A stretch of DNA of 64,000 nt from Galaxea fascicularis (GCA_948470475.1 OX419347.1:13881675-13945674); one strand, 5' to 3'. Numbered from the stretch's first letter, positions 1 to 11,863 are shown. The notes: a model not told the origin generated them from the sequence alone. Made by a program: numbers and translations.

Positions 1-145
1 GACAACAGAAGTGTTCAAATGCCGCATCTTTGCCCGTACCCCCCCCCCCCCCTCTCCGTCTAAACATTGATAGGTACAGTAGTGTTCCTTGGAAGGCCAG
101 AATGTACCAAGTGATAAACAAAATTGACCAGTTCCTAACGTCAGT

Positions 146-218
146 GGCTTCATAGCTCAGTTGGTAGAGCATCGCACCGGAATCGCGAGGTCACGGGTTC
201 GATCACAACTGCGACGAT
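146..218 (+). repeat. tRNA-like pseudogene or tRNA-derived SINE head
   Basis: The sequence has a good RNA polymerase III A box (TAGCTCAGTTGG at 153) and a B box (GGTTCGATCAC at 196) at tRNA-like spacing. The 3' halves of the T stem and acceptor stem do not pair with their partners, so it is not a functional tRNA. A decayed tRNA or the head of a SINE fits best. A C homopolymer run lies near 40-52. Nothing else is evident in positions 1-270. Confidence 0.6.
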
Positions 219-270
219 CATTCTTCATTTGATTTTGACAACGTCTATTTTTTTTGCTTTTTTGTTTTAG

Positions 271-3200
271 TGAAAACGAAGCAACTTCTACTCTATCTGC
301 TCTTGTGGAGATGCCTCATCAGACTCGCTTGGTTGAATTGTTGATTGCAAGTCCTGAGGTAACGCAACACAGACAGACGGTCACGCTAAGCCGTTGGCCT
401 TGACTCCTTCACCTCCACACGTAAAACTACAAGAAGACGTAAAAGAACCCATACACTAATCCAAAACAGTAGAGAAGGTAGTTCACTGTGCTGTGGTCTG
501 CCCCCATACACATCAGGGTTGGGTGGAGGCTGGGCGGTGGGCTGACTTCCGGTCACCAAGAGCCTTTATCGCTATATCGGTCATGGAAACCTCTTAGGAG
601 CTCCAGTATGCCTGCAGGCGCGAAAAAGGGATTGAGAAAGAATGTATAGCTGGAACTAGAACAAGTTGCACAGGAAGCCCAGTCAAAATATGCCGGCAGA
701 CGGCGATTTTGTCGCCTGCAGTGGGGTTTTTTGCCACCTACTCGACACTTAACGTAGTTGTTAATAAACGCTTGCCTAGTATCGTTCCTTACCCCACTCT
801 TGTGGAGTGGAGAATTTTGATTGAAATAAAAACCCTGCTAAGGGAAAGCTAAAGCTGCAAAACATGTCCCCGGATCCCCATAGAAAGTCCCTTCTGCCAT
901 TTTCTCCTTTAATCCTACCTTCCACTAGAAAGTATTTAAGTGTTGTACGCCTTTTTTTCTAGGTGTTTGACCTTCCAGAAACGAATGATTCCATGTCACG
1001 AGAGACACCAGTAGAGGTGAGCACTTTGATGCCGTATGTTGGACAAATTTGCCAAGTTATGCTTGGTTTCCATATGATCGCTGTGATCGCTGCGGTCGCC
1101 GAGAAACGTGTTCAGCCATCGCAGCGATCGTAGCGATCATATGGAAACGCCTTGGTCTGCTACTGCAGCGGTCGTAGCGACTGCGATCGCTGCAATCGCT
1201 GAGATTGAAAATTTTCTATCGATGATCGTGGCGATCGCAGCGATCAAACTTTCCCAAATGGCCTTTATTTCAGCGGACATGCAAATTATATCAATCGCTG
1301 AATTTTAGTTTTCGCAGCGATCCCTGGTCTCTCTTTTTCCCGCGATCGCAGCGACTGCAAAGATAGTGGCGATCGTAGCGATCATATGGAAACCAGGCAT
1401 TACTGGTATTACACCTTGAGATTGAGCTCTAATAGGTTGTGTTTGTTACAGCTAAAACTCCGAGCCAGTCGAGCCGCAAGTCCTATTTACAGGGCAATTG
1501 TTGATGCATTTCTTCATATTAGAAACTGTGAGAAGAATAGCACGAGTGAGGGATGAATATTTTCAGTGTTATCGTAAACGCCTGAGTAGCTGTCGTCAAA
1601 TGCAATTTAACCCGAGTATCAGGCCGTCCTGATGGGCCGGAGGGGACTCGGGCAAAGGAAACCCCCTCCCCTCTTCTCACGCTTGAGAATACTCAGGTAA
1701 CTCACAACGCCACTGCTAGTCGCGACAGTACCCAGTTAACCAAGCTGATCCCACACCACTCGGTCGTGCCAGTTTTCTCACAGTTTCTGGAACAGTGACA
1801 TTATGTTACTTTTTCTTCGCGTCGATTTTTGTTGTGAAATGTGGTGTTTTTAATACTTTCAAATCGATCCCAGTTGTAAACTGGCTGTGATTGCAGTGAT
1901 ATTCGGGCAGAGTTTTTTGCGCGATGTGGCGCACAGACCGACTCAAATCGGACAGGACATGCTGTTGAAGTTGGAAATCACCGTCAGCAGCCGACATGTC
2001 CGAGTTGTTTTATTTATACCATTAAGTCACATTACAACGTGTTACTTTTCTGCAGAAATTCACTCCTCCCTCCCCGCATGACAGAGAAGGCAGTGGATCT
2101 GCTGTGCAGAGTCTTCGATCTGCGGGTAATCCAATGTTTCTTGCAGTGTTTGACCCAAGTCGTAGTCCTTCGTGGGTGTTTTTTTTTTTTGTCACGCAAC
2201 GCAAGTATGCGACAGAATGTGCAAACAATGTCACGCAATGCAAAACTATGTCATGCAACGCCCAATCAGCTTAGTATTGATATTCAAGTGCGTTTCCTGA
2301 TGTGTAAAGTGCTGCTGTTGAATATTTTTTTGTACGTATTTTAGGTGTAAACCCAGATGAAAGTTACGAAGCTGGAGACGAAGCGAGGTAATGCGGTCTT
2401 CTGTGTACAACAAACAAAACATTTTCAGATCAGCTGGAATGCATCGGGTTGCCTTCTTTCCACACTTTAAAGACCGAAAAGTGTAGTTTTGAAATGAACC
2501 GTACGCGCTCTGACTCTCCCTCGCCGCCTCTCCAAAAAAGAAAAAAACCCCTTTATTTTCAGAAAGTTAAAAGAATGCATGTGAATTTCCGTCTTTCCAA
2601 AAGTTTAAACATTTTTAAAACTATTTTATAGAGTTCGAGAGCCAGGGAGAGCAAATGAGAGTTCATGCCTAAGCACTAGAGAAATATGAACTTCATAATA
2701 ATCCTAACTGATTTTCGAACGTGTTGATACTCAGACAGTGGGGGGCGCTTGAGTACTCGGACAAACGAGCGAAAATATTTTAATTCTAATTCTGATGCTA
2801 ACCTCAACTGTAATCGTAACCTAATTTAGACACTAATCCTTATCGCCAACCTAATTGAATCATTTGGTGATAGCGTATGGTGATTTTATAGCCTGGCCAA
2901 AAATCTTTGTCTTTTCCCATACTTGTGATTTAATGATCCATACGTTATTTATGTTCGTGTAGTTTCATCAACACGCCAGATACAAACGCATCAGAGTCTG
3001 TCGCGGAACTTTCTCCTGTTCGCCCGTCAGCGTAAGTACCACGCATGCGTGTCTTTCGTACGCACGGCCAATCTCCTACCCCGATCATCTTGACCTGCGG
3101 TCAGGAAGCGCGCGACGCCTGGAAGTCCTGATTGGACGTCTGGTAATCACGTACTTCCGGTTGAATTGGTAATGTTTCGTGTTCACCTCCTTTCCTGGCT

Positions 3201-6200
3201 TAGTTTTTACCAAGGTGTGTCTTCATTCGGAAGACTTAGGGTACGAGATTGGCTGAACGCTTCTTTGTTAGTTGTAACCAGTATTTATTTTGTGGACCAG
3301 TTCTGATTATTCGATTATTGGTTTTTTCGATGTAGGTCGATAAACGTCCCGCAACAATCTCTGAATCCGCCTGCTTCGCCCTCACCTTCAACGTGAGTAT
3401 GGCCAAATGACCAAAGGCGAACCTCTACCAAAGGCCACCTCCATGCAACGGCCCCTCTGTATAACGGCCATTTATTTTTGTCCCGGCGGACGGTCCATAC
3501 AATCACTCCTTTTTAACCTCTCTTCATTGGTAACGGCCAACAAAGCGGGTCGCAATTGCCAAAGTAACGTCTCCACAACGGCTAGTTAATCAACGACAGT
3601 GTATACCAAAGCCCCATTTTGTTATTGTAAAAGGTCATGTTGACGGTTAGAATCACAAAGTAAGAAATAAGCTACTCGAGGTACCAGAGATACGTCGCTG
3701 TCGCGCACAATGAAAGTGATGCAAACTGATGTACTTACTTTTACCTCGTTTTGTTTTGTTAACATTCTTCTTCTGAGCATTAATTTTTGGTTTCTGTTCT
3801 ATTGATATGTAGTTTTATTGTTACGTATTTATATGCCACAATAAGATTCATTTAAAAAATGTGCCCCACGCCCCCTCCCAGAAAAAAGTGTCGTGTTACA
3901 CCCCTACCTCCCCTGTAACCACCACCTCTCTACAAAGGCTACTTTCCTCTGCCCCCAAAGTGGCCGATATGGAGAGGTTCGACTGTATTGTGTAGTCTTC
4001 TCTTTTCGTTTGCTTTCTTGCGTGACTTTATTAATGGTTTCTCATAGCACACACAGTCACTTTGTGTCTGGTTTGTCACGCAACATTAACAGTCACTTCC
4101 TCTTTTACCTGTAATGGCACACTTACAGTCGGTCCCTTCGTGCATATCACGCAGGTCTTGCAGCTTATCCTGTTTATCTTTCCACTTAGCACACACTGAC
4201 CTCCTCTGAGGTCAAACTACGGTCACAGTCACTTGCTTATTTGTTCGTCGCCACTCATTGTGGCTGTCCGTGACACAACTATGTCTCCCTTTTTGTCTCC
4301 TTCAGACTTCCCTTTTGAGTTGTCACGCAACGTTTCCGAGGTCACGCACTCGTTGCACCTTCTCCTCTCGTGTCACGCAATACTTACAGTCAGTTTGTTT
4401 TGTACACAGGAGAAGCAGCCTTGGATTTGGATCGGAATTCTTTGAGTTACTGGCCAAATCTAACAACCGCAGTGATAAGGTAAATCAGTACCCTAGCAAG
4501 CCACGGGAAAAGGTTAGAAACAAAACTGGTAACAGTAAGATAAAAATGGAAGTGGTGACTGAAGGAGACTATTCAGCCAAGAAGTTGATAGTTGAGAACT
4601 TAAATTATTGGTAATCAACTATGATATTAGTGTGGTCCTGACTGGTATTTTGGCAGTCAGTGATTCTCAACTTGTTGTTGAGTCATCCCCGGAGTCGAGG
4701 AGAGATTTTGCTATCGGTTGATGATTGTTTTCCTCCATTTATAAAATATCTGAAATGCTACGCGCGCTCTGATTGGTTAAAAAGCTATGGTTTACTTTAT
4801 CGTACCCTGCGTGGCAGGCATTCGAAGGGGAGGGGAAAGGGGAAACCTCGGTGCGTCCGATTTCCCCCTCCCCCTCCCCCTCCCCTTCAAACGCCTGCCA
4901 CACAGGTTAACTGTACCGGTTAACTCACAAGGCCTCGGTGCTACTTACCATTATTTTTATTGGCTTTGGTCCTGTTCTTCAAACATCCCGCTCAGTTTAT
5001 TACGCCGAGAAAACCATAGAAACTGCTGTCCATTGCTTACCACTCGAAAGGCTTGCATAACTAGTATTTATTATGTGGATCATTCAATTGCAAATTAATA
5101 TTATTGCCTCTGTAGCTTGTCAAATGTGATTAGTCGTTTTAATTACTTTCGTTTAGTGAAACGAGATAAATTAGTTTTCAACACCAGGAAAGAAGATTAC
5201 TAAAACTATTCCCGATTAGTCCAAACTCGCTTTCGAAAGGTATTCTGCAAGGCGGAAGCTTATAAACCTTCCGAGGTTGTTGTCCGACAGTCTTTTTGAG
5301 TCGTTATAGTACAGGGGAGCTGGCCATGCCAACGAAAAATAATGTGTGGGGACTAGGAACGTCCACCAGTTTTCGTTCCTTCTATCTTTCTAAACGAACG
5401 GTACATAGTAGTTGCCCCCCCTCACCCCCCCCCCCCACCCCCACCTTTTCCCACGACCTACCGGTGCACGAGTGTTTATCGTAAAGCCGTGTTTTTATTG
5501 TTTTTCAGCCATCTGATCACAGTATCCCAGAGTTCTTATTGTCTGACTCATCACAGCAGATTCCTCTTGTTACCCAGGAAGACTCGGACATGGAAGATGA
5601 ATACGAAGACGACACTACTCAAGGTCAGCGGATTCTCGGTTTTCTCAATATTTTAGAATATAAAGTTTCTTTTAACTGTTGGCTTTATCAACGAAAAAGT
5701 GTTTCTTGCATGGGTTGATCTCAGGACGTGCAAACTGTTTGATACTTTCCTGCTGTTCTGTTAATTGTACTATGAACGCTGGTTCTACTTTTTGAGTCTG
5801 TGGATGAAGTCATAAAGTGTGACCATTCAATTGAAAGCTTCTGAGCAGTACTTTCCTGTGGTAATGTTTGTTATGCTGTACAAGGTGGTTCTAACTTTTG
5901 AGTCTGTGGATGAAGTCATAAAGTGTGACCATTCAATTGAAAGCTACTTTGCAGTACTTTCCTGTGGTGATGTTTGTTATGCTGTACAAGGCGGTTCTAA
6001 CTTTTGAGTCTGTGGATGAAGTCATAAAGTGTGACCATTCAATTGAAAGCTACTTTGCAGTACTTTCCTGTGGTGATGTTTGTTATGCTGTACAAGGCGG
6101 TTCTAACTTTTGAGTCTGTGGATGAAGTCATAAAGTGTGGCCATTCAATTGAAAGCTTCTGAGCAGTACTCTCCTCTGGTGGTGTTTATTATGCTTTACA

Positions 6201-8121
6201 AGGTGATTCCATCATCTGAGTCCTTGTAGCCAGTCAAAGTTAAAGCTATTTCATTATATTGGTTTATTGCAAATGTTTCTTTGTCTCTTTAGGGACCAGT
6301 GGATCACGCACGCCTGATGATGATCTAGATACGTCTAATTTTGCCCAACGACGAATTAGCTCTCCACGAACTTCCAACGAAAATTTAACTGAAGACGATA
6401 AAGTTAGTGCGACTCGAGATTCGTTGTACTCGGTTCTTTCTCGGAGCTCCTCGTCATATTCCGTCGCTCCGAGTTTCACTTCGGATTTTGTCGACACTGA
6501 CGCACTGTTACCCGATCACTCTGATTCCGTTGGATCGGGCAAAGTGAATCATTCGGAAAGCTTCGAGTTACCCGAAAAAGACACGAGGATCACCGATCTT
6601 CAGTCGGTTTCTCGGACTCAATCATATTCGGGTGATTCCAGCGCACGACCTCGTCCACGGACGTTGGTTTTACTGAAAAGAAATTCCGATCTTCCTGGTC
6701 GTGTTCAACGTACCGACGACTTTAACACGGGATATTTTCCCGTGGGGATGAAATCATCTAACAGTGATACGAACCTAAATAAAGATCCCTTTGCCATCGA
6801 AGAGGAAGTATCGATCGCATCATTGTCTGAAGCGGTGCATTCTTCTGTAGATACGCTTGAGAACTCGTTAACTGACGATCTTGTATCTGTGGATGAACTT
6901 TGTGGTTATGATGTGAGAAAACAAACGTCGAGTATAAATGAGCCCGCTGACGTCATGCACGTTGCGGACAGTGACACAAGCCTCTCCCCTGTGGAGGGTG
7001 GGGTTAGTGAAGAACTTGTTCCGAACAAGATTGTCATTAGTCCAGCTCAATCTCCTACGAAAGAGAAATCAAAATATGATTTACCTTCTCCGAGTAAAGT
7101 GCAACCACCGCCTGTTTCGAAAAAGCCTGCTCGATCACCGTCCGTTGAGAAGAACAATTTTGTGCCCGCAGAAAAATCTGCCGCTGAAGAAATCAAGTCC
7201 GTTCCTAAGTCTCCTGCGGAAGACGGGTCACGTGAGCTGATTGTACCAGTGATGACGGCGTTGCAGGAGCGTAGGTCCTCCACTCCTGATTGCTCCACTG
7301 CGCAAGCGTCAACTGATACAAAAAAAGTCTCTGATAAAGTTGTAAGTCCAAGTGAATCCCCAAGTGATGAAAGGAAGTACGGCGGCTTCGATGAGAAAAA
7401 GCCTGATGTTAAAGCTCTGACACGGTCAGCTTGCACCACACGTGTTTCTGTTAAAGATCGGCTGCAGCAATACGAACGAAATCGTTCGGGAAGCCCCGAC
7501 TCAGGTCGGAAACATTCGTCGGAACCGTTCAACCCGAACTCAGTCGCTTCTCGGAAGCAATTGTTTGAGCAAAGAGAACAAGGGTTGTACAAGCGTGTGA
7601 GTGACACGAACACCAGAAAGCCGAGAAGCGATTCCGGAAGTGGTTCAAGTTCGGCCAGCGGTAGTCCAAAGCTTTCCAGAAAACGTTTGATTGACAGTAG
7701 AGACGTAAGAAATGCGATGGCTGCTGGAAGCCCAGTTCAAAGTACTCCCGAGAAAGCAAAACCGGTTGAACAGGAAAAACAGTATGAACCTGCGCGTCGT
7801 CGTAGAAGCGATAGATCAGAAAAAACTGAGCGTCGGAGAAGTTTGGTGCTCGATAATTTGGACAAAATGGACTCGCATAAATTAAGTCGGCCGCGAAGTG
7901 GTGACTATGAGTCTCTAAAGCTCGACTTACACGATGCCGAAAAAGAGACTTTATCGCCGAGAGAAATAGATATACCTCTGGATGACGGCTTCACAGATAG
8001 GCACAGACCCGAGCGACCACGAAGAAGCCCGAACACTAGTCCGAGGGATAGTCGGGGTAATGTTCGCTCTCCGTTTCCCGATGACAGTAGAGAAGAAGAT
8101 AGAGAGCCCCAGTTTGTATAA
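271..8121 (+). CDS. 3' part of a gene for a Ser/Pro-rich, apparently disordered protein (unidentified)
   Basis: Nine exons join in one frame across GT-AG introns: 271-358, 963-1016, 2056-2125, 2345-2387, 2963-3031, 3336-3392, 4410-4479, 5509-5623 and 6293-8121, with stop TAA at 8119-8121. They give 797 residues; the 5' end lies upstream of the window. The first visible exon (SALVEMPHQTRLVELLIASP) could be the end of a helical repeat region. Everything after it is low-complexity: acidic (DSDMEDEYEDD), then rich in Ser, Pro, Arg and Lys with many SP/TP sites, suggesting a phosphorylated scaffold or cytoskeletal adaptor. Two local motifs stand out near residues 590-620, SVKDRLQQYERN and SRKQLFEQRE. 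The last exon (1829 bp) is very long and codes only for disordered sequence, ending EEDREPQFV. No enzymatic domain is visible. I do not recognise the family; the exon structure is well supported by phase, the function is not. Confidence 0.8.
437..600. repeat. Diverged repeat shared with 61935-62110
   Basis: The segment running AAGAACCCATACACTAATCC ... CTGTGGTCTGCCCCCATACA ... CATCAGGGTTGGGTGGAGGCT resembles AAGAACCCACACACTTATAA ... CTGTGGTCTACGTTCACACA at 61935-62110. This is probably the 3' body of an old SINE. It lies in an intron of the first gene. Confidence 0.4.
1059..1400. mobile_element. MITE-like element rich in GCGATCGC-type palindromes, copy 1
   Basis: Terminal inverted repeats read ATGCTTGGTTTCCATATGAT at the left end and ATCATATGGAAACCAGGCAT at the right end. 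The interior is full of GCGATCGCAGCGATC-type palindromes. A second copy with matching interior (TGGCCTTT...GCAGACATGCAA) is at 29043-29331. No coding capacity is visible, and it lies in an intron of the first gene. Confidence 0.7.
2191..4390. repeat. Scattered GTCACGCAA repeats in introns
   Basis: Clusters at 2191-2262 and 4010-4390 repeat GTCACGCAACG or close variants (near 4076, 4146, 4322, 4341 and 4372) separated by ACTTACAGTCAGT-like spacers. They look like remains of a diverged tandem repeat. Exons 2345-2387, 2963-3031 and 3336-3392 lie between the two clusters. Confidence 0.35.
3395..3990. mobile_element. Degraded pogo/Tigger-like non-autonomous element
   Basis: The right end GGCCGATATGGAGAGGTTCG (3962) and the left part GCGAACCTCTACCAAAGGCC (3417) form an imperfect inverted pair of the CGAACCTCT..ACGGCCAC type known from pogo/Tigger-like MITEs. 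Internal copies of CAACGGCC and TAACGGCCA are frequent. No transposase frame is present. The family is assigned by recall of the terminal motif, so it is tentative. Confidence 0.45.
5781..6204. repeat. Minisatellite, four copies of about 106 bp
   Basis: Four consecutive units of about 106 bp begin near 5781, 5887, 5993 and 6099. Each contains GAGTCTGTGGATGAAGTCAT and TGTGACCATTCAATTGAAAG. Units 2 and 3 are nearly identical, while 1 and 4 are more diverged, as expected when a tandem array is homogenised from the middle. The array fills most of the last intron of the first gene. Confidence 0.85.
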
Positions 8122-8678
8122 TCGATACTTTGGCGGCACTATTTCTTTATAGTTACGTATAACTGGGCTAATCTGGTAGTAACTGGCTAATAGAATTTCA
8201 TAACCTGTTCGCTTTTTTACCCATGGAAATGTAACTAAGATGTGGAATTGACAGGAAAAGTCTAAGATTTGTAAAGCGACGCTTAGGTGAGAGATCTGGG
8301 GTACCCAAAGAAGAATTTCAAGCCAAAAAATCGAATGTTATTTTCCTCTCATATTTTTTAAACATTTAGTATCATGTCTTGACTTTTCAAGGTGCTCTCT
8401 GCTCACCTACCACTATTAAACACATCTTTTGTCCCTCCGAAAACAAAGCGAATTAATTTCTCTTGTTAAAAAGGAAGGCTCATTTCATAATTCAAGGTTT
8501 TTAGGACATTTTTTATCAGATTTTCATAGCAAATATTAAGACCTACCAAACGAATATTATGCCAAGAGGGTCCTTTATGCCCCTGAGGTAGCCAGTGTTG
8601 GCCTCATCCTTCCTTTTTCCCTCTGCAGAGTCTTAACCCTTCAACTCCCAGAAGTGATTAGCATTCAAATTCTCATTA
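8122..8678 (+). other. 3' UTR and downstream flank of the first gene
   Basis: AT-rich sequence with no open frame of note. A variant poly(A) signal ATTAAA is at 8415-8420; the true cleavage site is unknown. Confidence 0.4.
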
Positions 8679-8953
8679 AGGACCGTTCATTTTTTTATGG
8701 GGTAGGAGAGGGGGTCATTTGCAAATTGTATGACTCCTGTGCTTGCCAGTTTTAGTCACATAACGCCCGTCACAAATATTTTTTCTCCCAAATAAGTTGC
8801 ACCAGCTATTTCTCCAATTTCTTATCTCAGAATTTCGCTCGACCCCCCACCTTTTCCTTTGATCTTTTTGGGGCACTTCCCCCGCAAAGGTTTTTTTCTT
8901 TTTTTTGCTCGGGCACCACCCCTCCCCTCATCCCATAAAAATGAACGGTTCTT
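8679..8953. mobile_element. MITE, about 275 bp
   Basis: The left end AAGGACCGTTCATTTTTTTA is matched by the inverted right end ending ATAAAAATGAACGGTTCTT. C-rich and G-rich stretches just inside the ends also mirror each other (GTAGGAGAGGGGG against ACCCCTCCCCTC). No coding capacity. Confidence 0.65.
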
Positions 8954-9579
8954 TATAATATCAATACATTCTCCAGCAGACAGGTGACGAGAATAGACAA
9001 ACTGGGCCAGAGAATGATATCTTGATATAACGCGAAATTCTCTTAACTAATGTACGAGGAACTGTATAGCAGCTAAAAAGGAGAATTAATAATCATCTTG
9101 GGATTTAACGGATTAATTGTTGTTAGGCTGTTCAACGTTCAACAATACATCCAGCTACTTGAGCTAGGTTATGCCAAAAGTAAGTATGTTACTATGGGAG
9201 TGTATATCTTGAAAGGAAACGCGTTCCAACAAGGCATTTTTACATAAGAGCTGTGTCCAGTTGAGTCTTGTGAAACGAGGCGTGCGTTTCTCGAAATTCC
9301 CGAAACATTTCGGGCCTTCAATTCTTCGGGTGACTTAATTTTCTACGTATCTTGAAAACGAAGACGTTTCCAGGCATGAAATTTTGCAACAAATTTGCCC
9401 TTTCGTATCTTGAAATCATGGTAAAAGACAATCTTTTTATAATAAGCGGATCGCAATTTTAGAAATGGCTTTTCGTACCCGAAAAGTTTCCGGGAGTTAC
9501 GAGAAACGGGCCCCAGATCCGAAATGAACATCTTGAGCGATTTTCAACTGAGTGTCGTAAAACCCAAATCAAAGAAATT
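8954..9579. other. Intergenic, nothing recognised
   Basis: No gene, RNA or clear repeat is seen. Short open frames show no protein-like composition. Confidence 0.4.
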
Positions 9580-9928
9580 ACTGGCCAATCACAACAGACG
9601 CAATGAGCCAATCAGAATTCGAGGAGCCAAGCGCGGGAAAGAACGTACGAGCAGGTAACGATTGGTTTTGGTTTTGCTTCTCGTTGGTTGAAAAAGTGGC
9701 GCGACCTTTGTTAACCAATCAGAGTGAAGCAACGCAAAACCAAAGCAAAGGTGAGTTACTTTCGACACTGAAAGTGAAAACTACTCTAACCAATCACATC
9801 TAACGTAATTATCACGAAGCGCCCGTGAGCAAATCATCATTCGCTGTTGTCACACGGCGGCCATATTGTTCCGGGAGACCAAAAAAGGCTGTTTTACCAC
9901 GCCAAGCCTCGCAGTCGAAACAAAGCTT

Positions 9929-9969
<41 letters not shown>

Positions 9970-10030
9970 CGAATTGGTTTTTATTTTTAATTGGTCGGGA
10001 AGTTGAGCGAATTTTTGTTAACCAATCATA
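9580..10030. promoter_or_regulatory. Cluster of CCAAT/ATTGG boxes
   Basis: CCAAT or its complement recurs about nine times, near 9582, 9607, 9661, 9714, 9789, 9974, 9991 and 10020, often as ACCAATCA or GCCAATCA. This could be a CCAAT-rich promoter or a repeat family carrying the motif. No gene begins next to it in either direction, so the repeat explanation is at least as likely. Confidence 0.3.
9847..9965. mobile_element. Foldback element with 41-bp near-perfect arms
   Basis: The left arm begins TTGTCACACGGCGGCCATAT and continues to GGAGACCAAAAAAG. The right arm is its reverse complement with one mismatch, ending GGCCGCCGTGTGACAA. The loop is about 36 bp. It would form a long hairpin if transcribed and sits inside the CCAAT-rich block. 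Confidence 0.75.
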
Positions 10031-10324
10031 TTGCATAGTCGCAGCAAACGTTAACTTTACGAATGCCGCTGTGTTATCCAACGTATTCCTAAAATCAGTG
10101 AAATTCAATAAAAATTCAGCTTAAGTTTGAATTGCTAACCATCTTAAAACTTAGCCGTTTGCCTCACAGATGCACAACTTAGATCCTCTTATTTGAAAAT
10201 TTAACGTGCGAATTGAAAATTCAAACTGGTATTTTTCGGTTGCGTTGTTTGTGATGATGTGATTCTAAACTTTCTTTTTCCCAAAGTGCTTTGCACTTAA
10301 ACTATCTGTGCTGATAAAGCCAAT

Positions 10325-10627
10325 TAGTATATACCACACTAGTGAACAGTGCTTTTCGCCCGTTCTGATTGGTTAACTAGAAGGTGATTAGCCTGCGAGC
10401 GCAGATGTAATTCCGGTTGTCGCCTCGCTCCGCCCGAAAAGTTTAAAGTTCGGGCGGAGAGAAACGACAACCGAAACTACGTCTGCGCTCGCAGGCTAGG
10501 AGGTGATCAGCAAATCACTATTCACCTCTGAATAGCCGAAAAGAAACAAAACGGCCTCTCGCGTTGGTTTCCGAAGAGGAAACTATTTGAATAAACGCTA
10601 ATTATTCAGCTTGTGTGGTATATACTA
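10325..10627. mobile_element. MITE with 15-bp perfect TIRs, interrupted by a second element
   Basis: TAGTATATACCACAC at 10325 is matched exactly in inverse by GTGTGGTATATACTA at 10613. The terminal TA may be the target duplication, as in Tc1/mariner-like elements. A separate foldback (10389-10498) sits inside it. Confidence 0.65.
10389..10498. mobile_element. Foldback element nested in a MITE
   Basis: TAGCCTGCGAGCGCAGA at the left is the reverse complement of TCTGCGCTCGCAGGCTA at the right. Inner segments (CGGTTGTCG, CTCCGCCCGAA) also pair with the right half. It is a 110-bp palindrome with a short centre and no coding capacity. Confidence 0.75.
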
Positions 10628-11413
10628 AAACAATAATTCACCTCGGTGTCGGTGAGTGATTGATATTTACCTGCACTTCAGTGAATAATTGTTAATTACA
10701 GGGTTCGTATGCGTCGTGAAAACCCTTGAATTTCAGGAGTCCCAAAAATTCAACCAGAATGCCCCTTAAACTAGCATCGACGACTCATTTCTGGTACACG
10801 AATTTTGACTACGGCTTTCCATGACTTGTCGGCAAACTTAATTAATTAAAGATTCCAATACGCTCAATAATGCAATTTGGTTTCAAACCTCTCACCTGCT
10901 TTAATTTTTGTTGCTAAAATCGTGCTCTGCCAAAATTGGTTCTAATATTTTCATTGTTTGGGATAGATTACTGAAGCAATGGTTGTACCACGCCTAAGGT
11001 TAAGTTTCATTTAGCCATAACAACAGGCTGCTCACATTCTATTATTGGTTTTCTTCGATTTCACTCGTTCGTCTCAACGGTCATATTGGTGACTGCAAAT
11101 GCTAGCTAGTTTTAGTGACTTTTGGTCGAAAGAAACTTAAACAGTGGAGCAGAGGCAGTGGAAGATCTCTTTCTATTGCGATCGGAAATATCGGTTTCAT
11201 TATTGCGTTTTAGGAATTCATATCGACAATCGAGGTTTGGGTTGTAACAAGGATTTTTTTTCAATAAAAAAATAACACTGGCTACTATTCCTGTCCAACG
11301 ATCATCAGTACTCGGATTGGGCCACATGTAGCCCAAGCGTAATCTAAATGAGTTAGCAACAAATCCTAGTTTCGGAAAATAAATAATAAATAAATAGTTT
11401 CAAACGAATAACA
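10628..11413. other. Intergenic, nothing recognised
   Basis: No gene, RNA or obvious repeat is seen in this AT-rich stretch. Confidence 0.4.
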
Positions 11414-11553
11414 TTTAGCAATAAAGTACAAATAATGTTGCCTGTTGCTGTTTTCTGCCTTCCTACGAAGTTCCAGCACGATTTGTGTCAGGTTTGATGA
11501 TGTTATACTGCTCAAACAATGCCAGGTGACATTATTTCTACTTTATTGCTGAA
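11414..11553. mobile_element. MITE, 140 bp
   Basis: TTTAGCAATAAAGTACAAAT at the left and its imperfect inverse ATTTCTACTTTATTGCTGAA at the right define about 31-bp terminal inverted repeats with four mismatches. Non-coding. Confidence 0.6.
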
Positions 11554-11863
11554 TTTATCCGTTTGACATTATAAATTAATTAATTAGTCGATCAATCAGT
11601 CAATGACTTAATTCTATTGTTGGACTTTGGATGGAATCGACACATTGAAAACATTGAAGAATAGGTAACCAAACACTCGGTTTTCTTTGGAGAAATCTTA
11701 GATTAAATTCTCCTACCCAAAGCCTATGAGAATTTAGTCCGTTCATGATCAGTGTTGGAATGTCAGCGTGGGATCGATATACAAAGGATGATACCAGGAG
11801 TGTACAACTGCCCTATATTCCTGTCACAGCGTTTCAATTCTCTCGTGCGAAACTTTTCCTCGA

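Noticed and set aside
146..218. Functional tRNA gene
   Set aside because: A and B boxes are good but the 3' halves of the T and acceptor stems do not pair.
1451..1490. Possible extra exon after a TTACAG acceptor in the first gene
   Set aside because: No acceptable donor follows, and the flanking exons already join in phase without it.
7047..7613. 188-codon open frame on the minus strand
   Set aside because: It is antisense to the last exon of the first gene, whose frame and splice phases are well supported; composition is that of a shadow frame.
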